From Bin5 sp965218625 (GTDB lineage: Bacteria > Chloroflexota > Anaerolineae > Caldilineales > Caldilineaceae): DNA of 64,000 bases. The stretch's first letter is position 1. Each line of letters begins with the position of its first letter. The DNA is taken from contig CBDCLG010000014.1 in the NCBI GenBank assembly GCA_965218625.1, positions 124,001 through 188,000 of the forward strand. Reading direction: 5' to 3'. Of the stretch, positions 56,402 through 64,000 are shown piece by piece. The notes beneath the pieces were generated by a model, which was given only the letters and a program-made list of their open reading frames with translations, ran no database searches and was not told where the DNA came from. Made by a program: the position numbers and the translations under genes.

Positions 56402-56917
56402 TCATTGTTTGAGAAGATTCGCCAGTTTAATTTCAATTGCCCCCGCTCCACTCAGTACATCTGCCGGTAAGCCAACCAATTCGCTGTTTTGGCATAGAGT
56501 TCTTTGTTCTGTGCTCTGGTCCCCCGGGTCTTCCTGATCATACTTGACCAGCACACCTATTTCTTCTGGGCATACCTCCTCTCCTGGGCGGGGTAGGCTG
56601 GTCCTCGCGAAAGTCGGAATAGGCCACCTGCTGCGCTCAAATGATGGCGAAGGCGTTCCAATCAAGGGCCACTTACCTTCGATGACGTGCAGGTCGCCAA
56701 ACCAACCGACATGAATTGCGTCGGAGGGTTCCAGGCGCTCCGTATCGGCAATAGTTGGGACTTCGGAATAGACAGGCCCAAAAAAGTAACCCAGCCCTCC
56801 TTTTGTCCTATATCTGCCGCGTACGATGATGCCCAACGCATACTCTCCATCTTTCAAGGTCACTGCAAACCATTGCCCTTCATCGTATTTGATGTGTTGC
56901 TTTCTCTTAGGTTTCAT
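56402..56917 (-). CDS. Imm26-like immunity protein
   Basis: The 171-residue product resembles the Imm26 family: it starts with a short basic leader, then EGQWFAVTLKDGEYALGIIV, GYFFGPVYSEVPT and the FGDLHVIEGKWPLIG segment that marks this fold. Such proteins neutralise polymorphic toxins delivered by neighbours or encoded nearby. No toxin gene is present in the window. The start is the ATG at 56917. It may form a unit with the 402-residue gene downstream on the same strand. Confidence 0.7.
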   Translation of the reverse strand: MKPKRKQHIKYDEGQWFAVTLKDGEYALGIIVRGRYRTKGGLGYFFGPVYSEVPTIADTERLEPSDAIHVGWFGDLHVIEGKWPLIGTPSPSFERSRWPIPTFARTSLPRPGEEVCPEEIGVLVKYDQEDPGDQSTEQRTLCQNSELVGLPADVLSGAGAIEIKLANLLKQ

Positions 56918-57037
56918 CTGTCATTCCCCTGAAACCACAGTTTTCTCTTCACACAGATAAGCCTCATATGGCAGGCCGCAAACCGTGATCCAGAGCGGCG
57001 GTACACAACGGGGCAATTCATCAATCCGCACCAGCGC

Positions 57038-58075
57038 CTACCCCGCCCCCAACCACCTCCCGAACCACTCGTGGCTCATCCGGTGATTGTACCCATGCGG
57101 CCCGGGATGCACGGCCAGCGAGCAGCGCTCTCCCGCCTCCAGCAGCTCGTAGGCCCGCGCGGCGACGGCGAACTGCTCGCGCACGCCGGCGATGGGGAAG
57201 ATGTCGTCCTGCTCGCCGGCGATCGCCCGCAGCGGTCGCGGCGCGATCAGGGCGGCCAGGTCCCCCATCTCGGCCCACTCCAGGATGCCGGGCACATAGT
57301 TGCACTCGCAGTGGCGCAGGTTGTAGATCGAGGCGCGGAAGGAGCAGAGATAGCACCCCGGCACGGCGACCGTGATGCGTTCGTCGATCGCCGACAGCCA
57401 CAGCGCGGTGGTGCCGCCGCCGGAGTTGCCGGTGCAGCCCAGCACGCCCGGCGCAACATCCGGCCGGCCCTGCAGAAAGGCGATGGCGCACATTCCGTCC
57501 CAGCAGCGTTCCCCGACCAGGTTGCGGCCGGCCATCTGGTAGGCGAAAGCGAGGTGGCGGCAGGAGTTACCGTGCAGCGCACCGCGCCCGTCCTCGGTCT
57601 GGCGCTCGCCGAAGCCGCGCTGCTCCACCGCGCAGACCAGGTAACCGGCCTGCGCCAGGGCCTGCGCGTAGTTGTTGTCGGCCTTGAGCCTGCTTTCCCG
57701 CTCCTGCGCGTTGGGATAGTTGCCCAATATCCACTGCACCGACGGGTTATGCCCGTGGAAGACCAGCACCGGCTGGTAGGGCGGCTCGGTCTCGGGGACG
57801 AGCAGATAGGCGGGGACGGCCACGCCCTCGCCGGCGTCCAGCAGGTATTTCTCCTCCACGTAGCCCTCGCGCTCGACCGTCTGCAGCTTCTCCGCCGAAA
57901 CCGACACGGGCGGCGTGCGTCCGGCCATGCCGAGCAGAGCCAGCGTTTTCTGCCGCAGCGCCGCCTGCCACGCGCCAAAATCCGCCTCGGTCCGCGCCGA
58001 AAACGCCAGCCGCCGCGGCGCAGAATCGTAGACCGCATCCACGTGCGCCTGCAATAGAAATCTTGAGTTGCTCAT
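57038..58075 (-). CDS. Alpha/beta hydrolase (acetyl-xylan-esterase / dienelactone-hydrolase type)
   Basis: The 345-residue enzyme has the alpha/beta-hydrolase signs: HGHNPSVQW as the oxyanion strand, the nucleophile Ser in GCTGNSGGGTTA, an Asp in GEQDDIFP and the His in GPHGYNHRM. It hydrolyses esters; its closest look is to the large carbohydrate-esterase-like hydrolases. I start it at 58075, where AGGAGAATTCCC precedes the ATG; codons further upstream lack homology. No signal peptide. It stands alone, divergent from the AlbA_2-type gene. Confidence 0.85.
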   Translation of the reverse strand: MSNSRFLLQAHVDAVYDSAPRRLAFSARTEADFGAWQAALRQKTLALLGMAGRTPPVSVSAEKLQTVEREGYVEEKYLLDAGEGVAVPAYLLVPETEPPYQPVLVFHGHNPSVQWILGNYPNAQERESRLKADNNYAQALAQAGYLVCAVEQRGFGERQTEDGRGALHGNSCRHLAFAYQMAGRNLVGERCWDGMCAIAFLQGRPDVAPGVLGCTGNSGGGTTALWLSAIDERITVAVPGCYLCSFRASIYNLRHCECNYVPGILEWAEMGDLAALIAPRPLRAIAGEQDDIFPIAGVREQFAVAARAYELLEAGERCSLAVHPGPHGYNHRMSHEWFGRWLGAG

Positions 58076-58515
58076 TGGGAATTCTCCTGTATCTACCGTT
58101 GCAGGGCTGTCCGCAGCCGGCTGCCTGCCTCGGATCATACCTGTCAGTTGTTTTCGCGGCAATCGCGCCGGTTGCGCGGCTCGACGACAAGCGTCTGCCG
58201 CTCAACTATCAGTCTCCCGCCGGCGAAGTGCGCGTTCAGCTTTCGGACATTGAGGGCCGGTTGCTGCGCCGGGTACATCAACAATGTATAGGGGCCCTAC
58301 GCGGCGGAATCGACGGTCAGTCCGTGCCCGCAGGCAGACCGCTCCGCAGCGTAGTGCGCCTCTACCATGGACGGCTCTTGGCTATCTGCGGCGAAATTCA
58401 GTCTGTGTACGCCGCCAACCTGAGATGAATTGTCTAAGCCCCACAATGCTGCGCCGTCTGCACTCGGTTGGTGAATGAGGGATCTAGTGAAGGTGTCGAA
58501 AATGTGTCGGCCATG

Positions 58516-58531
58516 GTGTCCCCTGGGACAC
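58516..58531. promoter_or_regulatory. Palindromic operator candidate
   Basis: GTGTCCC and GGGACAC flank two bases, a perfect 7-bp inverted repeat. It lies 26 bases before the promoter of the AlbA_2-type gene, where a regulator could bind. Confidence 0.5.
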
Positions 58532-58556
58532 GGTCCGCGCCTGCATTTGTGAAATG

Positions 58557-58585
58557 TTCGACTGGTCGGCGAGACCAAGTATAAT
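58557..58585 (+). promoter_or_regulatory. Promoter of the AlbA_2-type gene
   Basis: A perfect TATAAT (58580-58585) is preceded after 17 bases by TTCGAC. The leader to the ATG at 58675 is about 83 bases. Confidence 0.6.
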
Positions 58586-58674
58586 GGGACCATCACTTTC
58601 GCGGCCGACGTCGAGCGGGTCGGTCTTGGGCGCGTAAGACGTTCGGTATCTAGGGACCCTTCGGAGGTCCTGCC

Positions 58675-60105
58675 ATGACGATTTCTAAACAGATCACACA
58701 GTTAGTGGATGCCGGCGAATCCGAGACGCTGGAGTTCAAACGCAATACAGGAACTCGCCGCGAGGCCACCCAAACCATGTGCGCTATGCTTAACCATCGC
58801 GGCGGGCGCGTACTTTTCGGCATTACCCCGGAAGGCGATATCAGCGGACAGCAGGTGAGTGAGCAAACGATTAACGAAGTAAGTGCGGAGATTCAGCGAA
58901 TAGAACCACCGGTTTTTCCGACGATCGAGCGTATTCCCGTGGGTCTAAATTATGAAGTGGTCATGGTTGTTGTCAATCCGGGTTACTCGAAGCCTTATAC
59001 TTACAGGGGAACCGCCTACCGTCGCGTCGGGAATACCACCTTGAAAATGCCCCGTGACGCGCAAGAACAGATGCTGATCGAGCGCGTGCATAGCGAACAA
59101 CGCTGGGAGAATCAACCCGCTACCGGCTGGTCGGTAGATGACCTGGACATAGATGAGATTCAGCTCACCGTTGAAGAATCGATCCGTCGCGGTCGTGCCA
59201 GTGACCCCGGTACTCGCGCTCCAGTTGAACTGCTGCGAGGTCTGGGTCTGATCAAGGATGGTGAACTGCTGCGCGCCGCAATCGTTCTATTCGGGAAGAC
59301 CGAGCGAGTCGAGGTCGAGATGCCGCAGTGTTTGCTACGGGTTGCTCGTTTTCGTGGCATTGATCGCGCAGAATTCCTCGATAATCGACAGTTTCGCAAC
59401 AACGGGTTCGGGCTTCTATTGAGGGCGGAAGGCTTCCTGCGCGACAGCTTGCCTGTGGCGGGCCGAATCATGCCAAACCTCTTCGAGCGGGTTGATGATC
59501 CGCTTTACCCACCAGTGGCTTTGCGCGAGGCGCTGGCGAATGCCTTCTGCCATCGGGACTATTCGATCGGCGGCGGTTCAGTTGCCATCGCAATTTACGA
59601 TGATCGCCTGGAGGTAACTTCGTCCGGGACCCTACACTTTGGGTTGACCGCCGAGCAACTGTTCCTTCCGCATGAATCGTTGCCCTGGAATCCTCTGATC
59701 GCTCATGTATTCTACCGCCGCGGCATCATAGAGCAATGGGGACGAGGGACACTAAAGATGGCCGAATTGACCACGAACGCTGGTCTGCCGCACCCTGAGA
59801 TCGAGGACGAAGGGGGATACGTAGCCGTACGCTTCCGTCCCGATCGCTATGTTCCGCCGCAACGCGTTGGACGAGACCTGACTGAGCGGCAGCAAGCGAT
59901 CTTGGTTCTTCTTAATCAGTCTGGTCGTGGACTTGCTTTGCGCGAAATTCACGCTCAACTGGAGCCGAAAGCCACTCTACGGCAGGTACGGGAAGATTTG
60001 GCCATTCTACGAACTCTTGACATGGTCGTCCCCAGAGGCCAAGGACGAGGAGCACGATGGGAACTCTTAAAATTGTCCACTCAACATAGAGAAGGGCATG
60101 GCTAA
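58675..60105 (+). CDS. AlbA_2 / HATPase-fold / winged-helix protein
   Basis: The 476-residue protein has an AlbA_2 (schlafen-like) N-terminal domain with ETLEFKRNTG and GGRVLFGITPEG. A middle ATP-binding domain related to the RecG-associated HATPase family follows (segments LREALANAFCHRDYS and FYRRGIIEQWGRGT, about residues 285-370), and a winged helix ends the protein (about 405-470). Proteins of this plan are widespread; some act as regulators and some schlafen-like ones occur in defence systems. The ATG follows GGAGGTCCTGCC. Its stop codon is formed by the first unit of a 10-bp repeat array. Confidence 0.8.
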   Translation: MTISKQITQLVDAGESETLEFKRNTGTRREATQTMCAMLNHRGGRVLFGITPEGDISGQQVSEQTINEVSAEIQRIEPPVFPTIERIPVGLNYEVVMVVVNPGYSKPYTYRGTAYRRVGNTTLKMPRDAQEQMLIERVHSEQRWENQPATGWSVDDLDIDEIQLTVEESIRRGRASDPGTRAPVELLRGLGLIKDGELLRAAIVLFGKTERVEVEMPQCLLRVARFRGIDRAEFLDNRQFRNNGFGLLLRAEGFLRDSLPVAGRIMPNLFERVDDPLYPPVALREALANAFCHRDYSIGGGSVAIAIYDDRLEVTSSGTLHFGLTAEQLFLPHESLPWNPLIAHVFYRRGIIEQWGRGTLKMAELTTNAGLPHPEIEDEGGYVAVRFRPDRYVPPQRVGRDLTERQQAILVLLNQSGRGLALREIHAQLEPKATLRQVREDLAILRTLDMVVPRGQGRGARWELLKLSTQHREGHG

Positions 60106-60201
60106 TTCTGGCTAATTCTGGCTAATTCTGGCCAATTCTGGCTAATTCATGGCTGATTCTGGCCAATTCATGGCCAATTCCGGCTGATTCCCGGCCGATC
60201 C
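60100..60201 (+). repeat. 10-11-bp tandem array at the stop of the AlbA_2-type gene
   Basis: About ten degenerate units of GGCTAATTCT run from the stop codon onward; the first unit supplies the TAA at 60103. Later units drift to GGCCAATTC and GGCTGATTCC. Confidence 0.9.
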
Positions 60202-60256
60202 ACCTCATCTGTTCTGCCAATCAAATTGCCATCCAGAACCTCCTGGAGACCAGGCA

Positions 60257-61942
60257 ATGACGAACGAGACACTCTACAACGGCATCGTCCTGCCGCAGGG
60301 GTGGCCGCCGCGCAGCGTGGTCGAAGGCTCGCGCGAGCCGATTCCCGTGCCCTATCTCGAAAGACCGCCGGAGGTCATCCCGATCGACCTGGGCCGGCAG
60401 CTCTTTGTCGACAGTTTCCTGGTCGAGGAAACGACGCTGACGCGCGTATTCGGCAAGCCGAACATCCACCCGCAGAGCCCGGTGCTCAGGCCAGAGACGG
60501 CGGAGGAGATGGACGCCGGCTTCTGCCCGATGGCCGCGCCTTTCAACGACGGCGCCTGGTATGACCCGCAGGACAGGCTTTTCAAGCTGTGGTACATGCC
60601 GGGCTGGTTTCACAGCACCGCGCTGGCGACGAGCGACGATGGCATCCGCTGGGAGCGGCCGCAGCTGGATGTGACTGCGGGCACGAACCTGGTATGGCCG
60701 AACCGGGGCGGTTCCGACCGCGACGGCTGTCTCGTCTGGCTGGACAGCGACACGCCGGACCCGGGGCAGCGTTTCAAGATGTTCCAGTTCTACCGCCACT
60801 ACAAAGAGAAGCCGGGGCAGCCCCCGCTTTCGCCAGGCGCGCAAGCCAGCGGAGGGGACACCGTCTCCGAGGGCTGGGCGCAGGTCTCGCCGGACGGCAT
60901 CCACTGGAGCGAACCGGTCATCACCACGCCGCTGGGCGACAACTCCTCCTTCTTCTACAATCCGTTTCGGCGCAAATGGTGCATGAGCATCCGCCGCGCC
61001 GCCCGCATCGACGAGAGGCTGAGGCTGCGCGCCCGCTTCTACAGCGAGGCGGACAGTTTTCTACGCGGCGCGCAGTGGGACATGGCGCGCGACGAGGTCT
61101 TCTGGCAGCGGGTCGACCGCCACGACCTGCCGGACCCCGCCCGCCCGGACCACAATGTCGCCCTCTACGATGTCAACGTGACCCCCTACGAGAGTCTCAT
61201 GCTGGGCATGTTCGCCATCTTCCGCGGGCCGGAGAACGATATCTGCGCGGCCGAAGGGGTGCCCAAGACGATCGACCTGGAGTTGGTCTACAGCCGCGAC
61301 GGCTTCCATTTCAGCCGCCCGGACCGCACGCCGTTCCTGGCTTCGAGCCGCAAAATCGGCGATTGGAACCGGGCCTATCTCCACGCCTGCGGCGGCCTTT
61401 GCCTGGTTGTGCACGACCGGGTCTTCTTCTACTTTGCCGGCTTTTCCGGCCTGTCGCCGCGGCTTGGGCCAACCGACACGGGAACGACGGGCCTGTCGCG
61501 GCGGGTCATGTACGCCGGGGCCAGCACCGGCCTGGCGACGCTGCGCCGCGATGGGTTCGCGCGTATGGAGGCGGGCGCGGCGGGCGGCGCGCTGACCACG
61601 CGGCCCGTCAGATTCAGCGGCGACCGTCTTTTCGTCAATGTCGACGCCGGCCAGGGTGAGATGCGGGTATCGGTATTGGACACAAATGGAAATGAAATTG
61701 AAGGACTGTCCGCCGCCGAATGTGCCGCGGTCAGCGTGGACAACACCTGCGGCGAAGTGACATGGACCTCTGGCGCCGACCTCTCCGCAGTAGCCGGCCG
61801 ACCCTGCAGACTGCGTTTCCACCTGCAATCGGGGCAGTTGTACTCATTCTGGGTGACCGACGACCCCGGCGGCGCCAGCTACGGCTACATGGCGGCGGGC
61901 GGTCCGGGCGTCACGGACGGCCGCGACCTTCCCCGACCTTGA
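60257..61942 (+). CDS. Five-bladed-propeller protein of GH32-like type
   Basis: The 561-residue protein has repeating blade motifs (FKLWYMPGWF, TSDDGIRWERP, VSPDGIHWSEP, YSRDGFHFSRP) and a C-terminal beta-sandwich with LFVNVDAGQGEMRVSVLD, the same layout as the protein at 43496. It lacks a signal peptide. Related propellers are glycosidases or phosphorylases of the GH32/43/130 fold groups, so a carbohydrate-active role is likely but unproved. The ATG follows CTGGAGACCAGGCA. A sulfatase gene lies downstream in the opposite direction. Confidence 0.72.
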   Translation: MTNETLYNGIVLPQGWPPRSVVEGSREPIPVPYLERPPEVIPIDLGRQLFVDSFLVEETTLTRVFGKPNIHPQSPVLRPETAEEMDAGFCPMAAPFNDGAWYDPQDRLFKLWYMPGWFHSTALATSDDGIRWERPQLDVTAGTNLVWPNRGGSDRDGCLVWLDSDTPDPGQRFKMFQFYRHYKEKPGQPPLSPGAQASGGDTVSEGWAQVSPDGIHWSEPVITTPLGDNSSFFYNPFRRKWCMSIRRAARIDERLRLRARFYSEADSFLRGAQWDMARDEVFWQRVDRHDLPDPARPDHNVALYDVNVTPYESLMLGMFAIFRGPENDICAAEGVPKTIDLELVYSRDGFHFSRPDRTPFLASSRKIGDWNRAYLHACGGLCLVVHDRVFFYFAGFSGLSPRLGPTDTGTTGLSRRVMYAGASTGLATLRRDGFARMEAGAAGGALTTRPVRFSGDRLFVNVDAGQGEMRVSVLDTNGNEIEGLSAAECAAVSVDNTCGEVTWTSGADLSAVAGRPCRLRFHLQSGQLYSFWVTDDPGGASYGYMAAGGPGVTDGRDLPRP

Positions 61943-61973
61943 CGGCCGGCGACCGCTGCAGACCACTGATGTT

Positions 61974-62015
61974 ACTGGCCACCGGCAACTGGCAACTGAC
62001 CACCGGCAATCAACC
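61974..62015 (-). repeat. Heptanucleotide array H at the 3' end of the antitoxin gene
   Basis: On the minus strand the units read GTGGTCA, GTTGCCA, GTTGCCG, GTGGCCA starting right after the antitoxin stop. The sequence beyond (GTAACATCAG on the minus strand) resembles that beyond array I. Confidence 0.85.
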
Positions 62016-62291
62016 GTCCGCCGCAATGGCGAGCCGGACGTTCAGCGCCTCCAGAACACGGAACAGCGTATCGATGCGTGGATTGCCATCCTCCGACAGC
62101 GCCCGGTAAAGAGATTGCCGCCCCAGCCCGCTTACATCAGAAACGGAGGTCATCCCTTTGGCGCGTGCGACGTTTCCGAGCGCCTTGGCAAAGTATTTGG
62201 GATCCCTTTCGGCCAGCGCCGCGTTCAGATAGTCGACCAGCGCCTCATCGCTGTCGAGGAAATCGACCACGTCGAACTTTTTGAGTTCCAT
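62010..62291 (-). CDS. higA: HigA-type addiction-module antitoxin
   Basis: The 93-residue protein has an N-terminal arm and a helix-turn-helix (KALGNVARAKGMTSVSDVSG and RQSLYRALSEDGNP), the pattern of HigA-like antidotes that pair with RelE/HigB toxins. It should bind both toxin and its own operator. GGAAGGAGCAC precedes the ATG at 62291. Its toxin partner upstream is broken, so it is now probably an orphan regulator. The gene end lies on a heptamer array. Confidence 0.85.
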   Translation of the reverse strand: MELKKFDVVDFLDSDEALVDYLNAALAERDPKYFAKALGNVARAKGMTSVSDVSGLGRQSLYRALSEDGNPRIDTLFRVLEALNVRLAIAADG

Positions 62292-62427
62292 GGTGTGCTC
62301 CTTCCGGTGGTAGCCAAAATTTCCCTCCTCGATACGTTTCTATGCGTGTCAAGACCGATGCCCGGGCCCGCTGATCTCGTAACTTCCTGAGCCACCTCTC
62401 GAAGAGTGCGGTGTAGACGACTTCCAT
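62245..62427 (-). pseudogene. Truncated RelE/HigB-type toxin
   Basis: The first 37 residues (EVVYTALFERWLRKLRDQRA onward, then a SVLTRI segment) match the start of HigB/RelE-like toxins. The sequence then becomes unrelated and stops at 62245, inside the antitoxin start. About 60 C-terminal residues, which carry the RNase site, are gone, so the toxin is inactive. The order toxin then antitoxin is normal for this type of module. Confidence 0.75.
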
Positions 62428-62435
62428 TCATATAA

Positions 62436-62453
62436 TGTCCCTTATAAGAGACA
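62436..62453 (-). promoter_or_regulatory. Palindromic operator of the toxin-antitoxin module
   Basis: TGTCCCTTATAAGAGACA is an 18-bp palindrome with one mismatched pair, ending 9 bases before the toxin ATG. A -35-like TTGTTG and a -10-like TATATG, 17 bases apart, enclose it on the minus strand. It is the expected binding site for autorepression by HigA. Confidence 0.75.
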
Positions 62454-62602
62454 ACAAGTCAAGTCGGAACAGAACAGCGGGTTCGAATTAGCATCTGGCG
62501 CCAGTCGTTTCGGCAACTTATGGAACGCGCGCCCTCGTTCTCCTGCTGGACGCGATTTTTCCTGGCCGCACTGGCTTGCGACTGCTACAGGCCAGCGGTG
62601 TT

Positions 62603-62644
62603 ACTGGCCACTGGCAACCGGCCACTGGCCACTGAGTTGTCACC
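62603..62644 (-). repeat. Heptanucleotide array I at the 3' end of the sulfatase gene
   Basis: On the minus strand the units read GTGGCCA, GTGGCCG, GTTGCCA, GTGGCCA starting a few bases after the sulfatase stop codon. The distal flank resembles that of array H. Confidence 0.85.
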
Positions 62645-64000
62645 CTCGCACGCGCTCAGCCGTCAGATAGTAGGCGCCGGCCAACTGGTTGCCCTCCCCG
62701 TCGCGCCACCAGCTCTTGACCGTCGTCGGACCCTGCTCCACGGACATGCGGAATGTCAGGCCGGTCGCATCCGGCGTCACGGGCAGGGTCTGCTCGCTGC
62801 GGCCCACCTGCAGCCAGGCTGAAGAGACCGGCAGCGCTTTGCCCGCCGGCCAGCTGCCGTCGACGCCCTGCATGACCGGCGCAGGGTCGGAGATGCCCAG
62901 GACGGACTCCTCGGGCCAGCGCCGAAGGGTGAAGTCGTAGAGGCCGGCGCGGTCGGCGTTCACGTGCCATGTGCCGCTGTCCATGACGGGGCCGCGCATG
63001 CCCTGCTGGTTGTCGGCGTAGACCCAGGCCCAGTCGCAGCTGCAGAGGCGCGCCGGGTTCTCGGCGTCGGAGCCGATCGTCAGCGGCTGGTAGGTCGTGA
63101 TCGTGTCGCTGACGCCGTCCCACCAGGCCGCGTAACCGTCGCGCAGGCGCTTCACCAGCTCCGGGTTGGTCGCGGCCGCGTCCCGCTGCTGACCCGGGTC
63201 CTCCGCGATGTTGTACAGCTCCCAGCCGTTGACCAGCCGCCACTGCTGCCACATCACCGCGGCCAGGTCCTTGCCGGTAAAGCCGAAGCGGACGCCCTCG
63301 TTGGCGTGGCCGTACTGCACGACCGACGTGCGGTCGCGGACGGCGTTGTCGGGCCGCCGCAGGTGCGACGCCAGCGACAGCCCGTCGCAGGTCCAGCCAT
63401 CGGGCGTTTCAATGCCGCACAGGTCGACCAGCGTCGGCAGGATGTCGACGCCGCGCGTCACGCCGCCGACGCCGCGCGTCACGCCGCCGACGTCGCGGCC
63501 GCCGTCGAAGCCGGCCTGCGGCCAGCGGATGAAGCAGGGCACGCGGTGGCCGCCTTCGTATAGCGAAGCCTTCCTGCCGCGCATGCCGGCGTTGTAGATC
63601 TCCTGGCCGGTGGCGGTGCCGTTGTCGGTCATGAAGATGAGAATGGTGTTGTCGCGGATGCCGTTGTCGAGCAGGAACCGCTCCAGCCGCGCCATGTTCT
63701 CGTCGATGTTGGCGATCATGCCGAAGAAGCTGGCCTCGTCGCGGCGGATGCCGTCGAGATAGGGCTGCCGGTACTCGTCGGGCACCCAGAGCGGGCCGTG
63801 CGGCGCGTTGGTGGCGATGAAGGCGAAAAAGGGCTCGTTGCGGTTGCGGCAGCCCTGCATCCAGCGCAGCGCCTCTTCGAACCAGACGTCGGTGCAGTAG
63901 CCGCGGTACTGCTTGATCTCGTCCTTGTGGCGGTAGTGGTCGTCGAAGTAGTCGTTGCCGTAGTAGTCGGCGGCCGAGGTGATGCCCCAGGCGGGGTGAT
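62640..64000 (-). CDS. Type I sulfatase, 5' end outside the window
   Basis: The gene runs off the right edge; about 453 residues are visible, and the N-terminal part with the CxPxR motif is beyond position 64000. Visible sulfatase marks are FFAFIATNAPHGP, the metal-site segment LIFMTDNGTATG, ASLYEGGHRVPCFIRWP and the DILPTLVDLCGI helix, followed by a large beta-rich C-terminal region (about the last 180 residues). The in-frame reading continues to the edge without a stop, so a start inside the window is not expected. A 21-bp tandem duplication adds seven residues before the DILPT helix. Confidence 0.9.
   Translation of the reverse strand, partial: HPAWGITSAADYYGNDYFDDHYRHKDEIKQYRGYCTDVWFEEALRWMQGCRNRNEPFFAFIATNAPHGPLWVPDEYRQPYLDGIRRDEASFFGMIANIDENMARLERFLLDNGIRDNTILIFMTDNGTATGQEIYNAGMRGRKASLYEGGHRVPCFIRWPQAGFDGGRDVGGVTRGVGGVTRGVDILPTLVDLCGIETPDGWTCDGLSLASHLRRPDNAVRDRTSVVQYGHANEGVRFGFTGKDLAAVMWQQWRLVNGWELYNIAEDPGQQRDAAATNPELVKRLRDGYAAWWDGVSDTITTYQPLTIGSDAENPARLCSCDWAWVYADNQQGMRGPVMDSGTWHVNADRAGLYDFTLRRWPEESVLGISDPAPVMQGVDGSWPAGKALPVSSAWLQVGRSEQTLPVTPDATGLTFRMSVEQGPTTVKSWWRDGEGNQLAGAYYLTAERVRG
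63450..63491 (-). repeat. 21-bp in-frame tandem duplication in the sulfatase gene
   Basis: Two identical 21-bp copies (63450-63470 and 63471-63491) encode the doubled segment GGVTRGVGGVTRGV. The frame is kept. Relatives usually have one copy at this place. Confidence 0.9.

Larger units (their letters stand above)
58076..58674. other. 600-base intergenic region
   Basis: No gene is visible. Its right half contains a palindrome (58516-58531) and a promoter (58557-58585) for the gene at 58675. Confidence 0.55.

Noticed and set aside
58063..58428. 121-codon open frame in the spacer before the AlbA_2-type gene
   Set aside because: No known domain, no ribosome-binding site, and it overlaps the 5' end of the hydrolase gene.
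60100..60201. Possible iteron-type origin
   Set aside because: The units are degenerate and there is no replication initiator gene or DnaA-box cluster nearby.

Overview
The window is a GC-rich bacterial chromosome segment. I read it as a Chloroflexota genome, most likely from the Caldilinea-type lineages. The grounds are LexA boxes of the GAAC-N4-GTTC type in front of uvrA and recA, many SH3 / PT-rich surface proteins, and an accessory set of phytanoyl-CoA-dioxygenase-like enzymes, sulfatases, Gfo/Idh/MocA oxidoreductases and peptide-type ABC permeases. No rRNA is present, so this placement is inference. There are no CRISPR arrays and no phage structural genes.

Layout. 1-8 kb is a worn region: an IS982-type element, an fn3/PT-repeat surface protein whose 3' part is decayed, a GAF-type pseudogene, a GNAT acetyltransferase, a response-regulator fragment, a C-terminally truncated sulfatase and the 3' end of an isomerase gene. 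8.1-10.1 kb is an island (small membrane protein, DUF4365 nuclease-like protein, translationally coupled unknown protein) flanked by 490-bp direct repeats; the right repeat lies inside the intact isomerase gene (10.3-11.2 kb). 11.3-14.7 kb is an operon of M20 peptidase, Gfo/Idh oxidoreductase and NUDIX hydrolase behind a clear sigma-70 promoter. uvrA follows at 15-18 kb with a LexA box. 18.1-25.6 kb holds three tandem secreted proteins of rising size built from PsbP-like and SH3 modules; the last also has leucine-rich repeats and a trypsin-like protease. 25.8-37.9 kb is mostly housekeeping: tRNA-Arg, MazG, a dolichyl-phosphate-type glycosyltransferase with a multi-span membrane partner, an EamA transporter, recA, Uma2, tgt, uppP and a PstS-like lipoprotein. 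38-64 kb is catabolic and accessory: a frameshifted DegT-type aminotransferase, three PhyH-type dioxygenases, an MntA/HepT pair, a second Gfo/Idh protein, two related propeller-type proteins, a lipoprotein plus two-component system, ABC permeases behind a beheaded binding protein, two sulfatases, immunity-like genes, an alpha/beta hydrolase, an AlbA_2/ATPase-fold protein and a HigA antitoxin with a broken toxin.

How it works together. The enzymes between 38 and 64 kb, together with those at 6.8-14.7 kb, look like tools for taking up and degrading modified, sulfated carbohydrates or related small molecules. The transport operon seems damaged. uvrA and recA share a DNA-damage-type operator. Many accessory genes are fragments or carry small tandem duplications, so the segment is in flux.

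The most unusual signal is a family of degenerate heptanucleotide tandem arrays (consensus near GTKKYCA). Seven of eight lie at or within about ten bases of a stop codon, always in the orientation of the gene they follow, and one supplies the last residues of UvrA.
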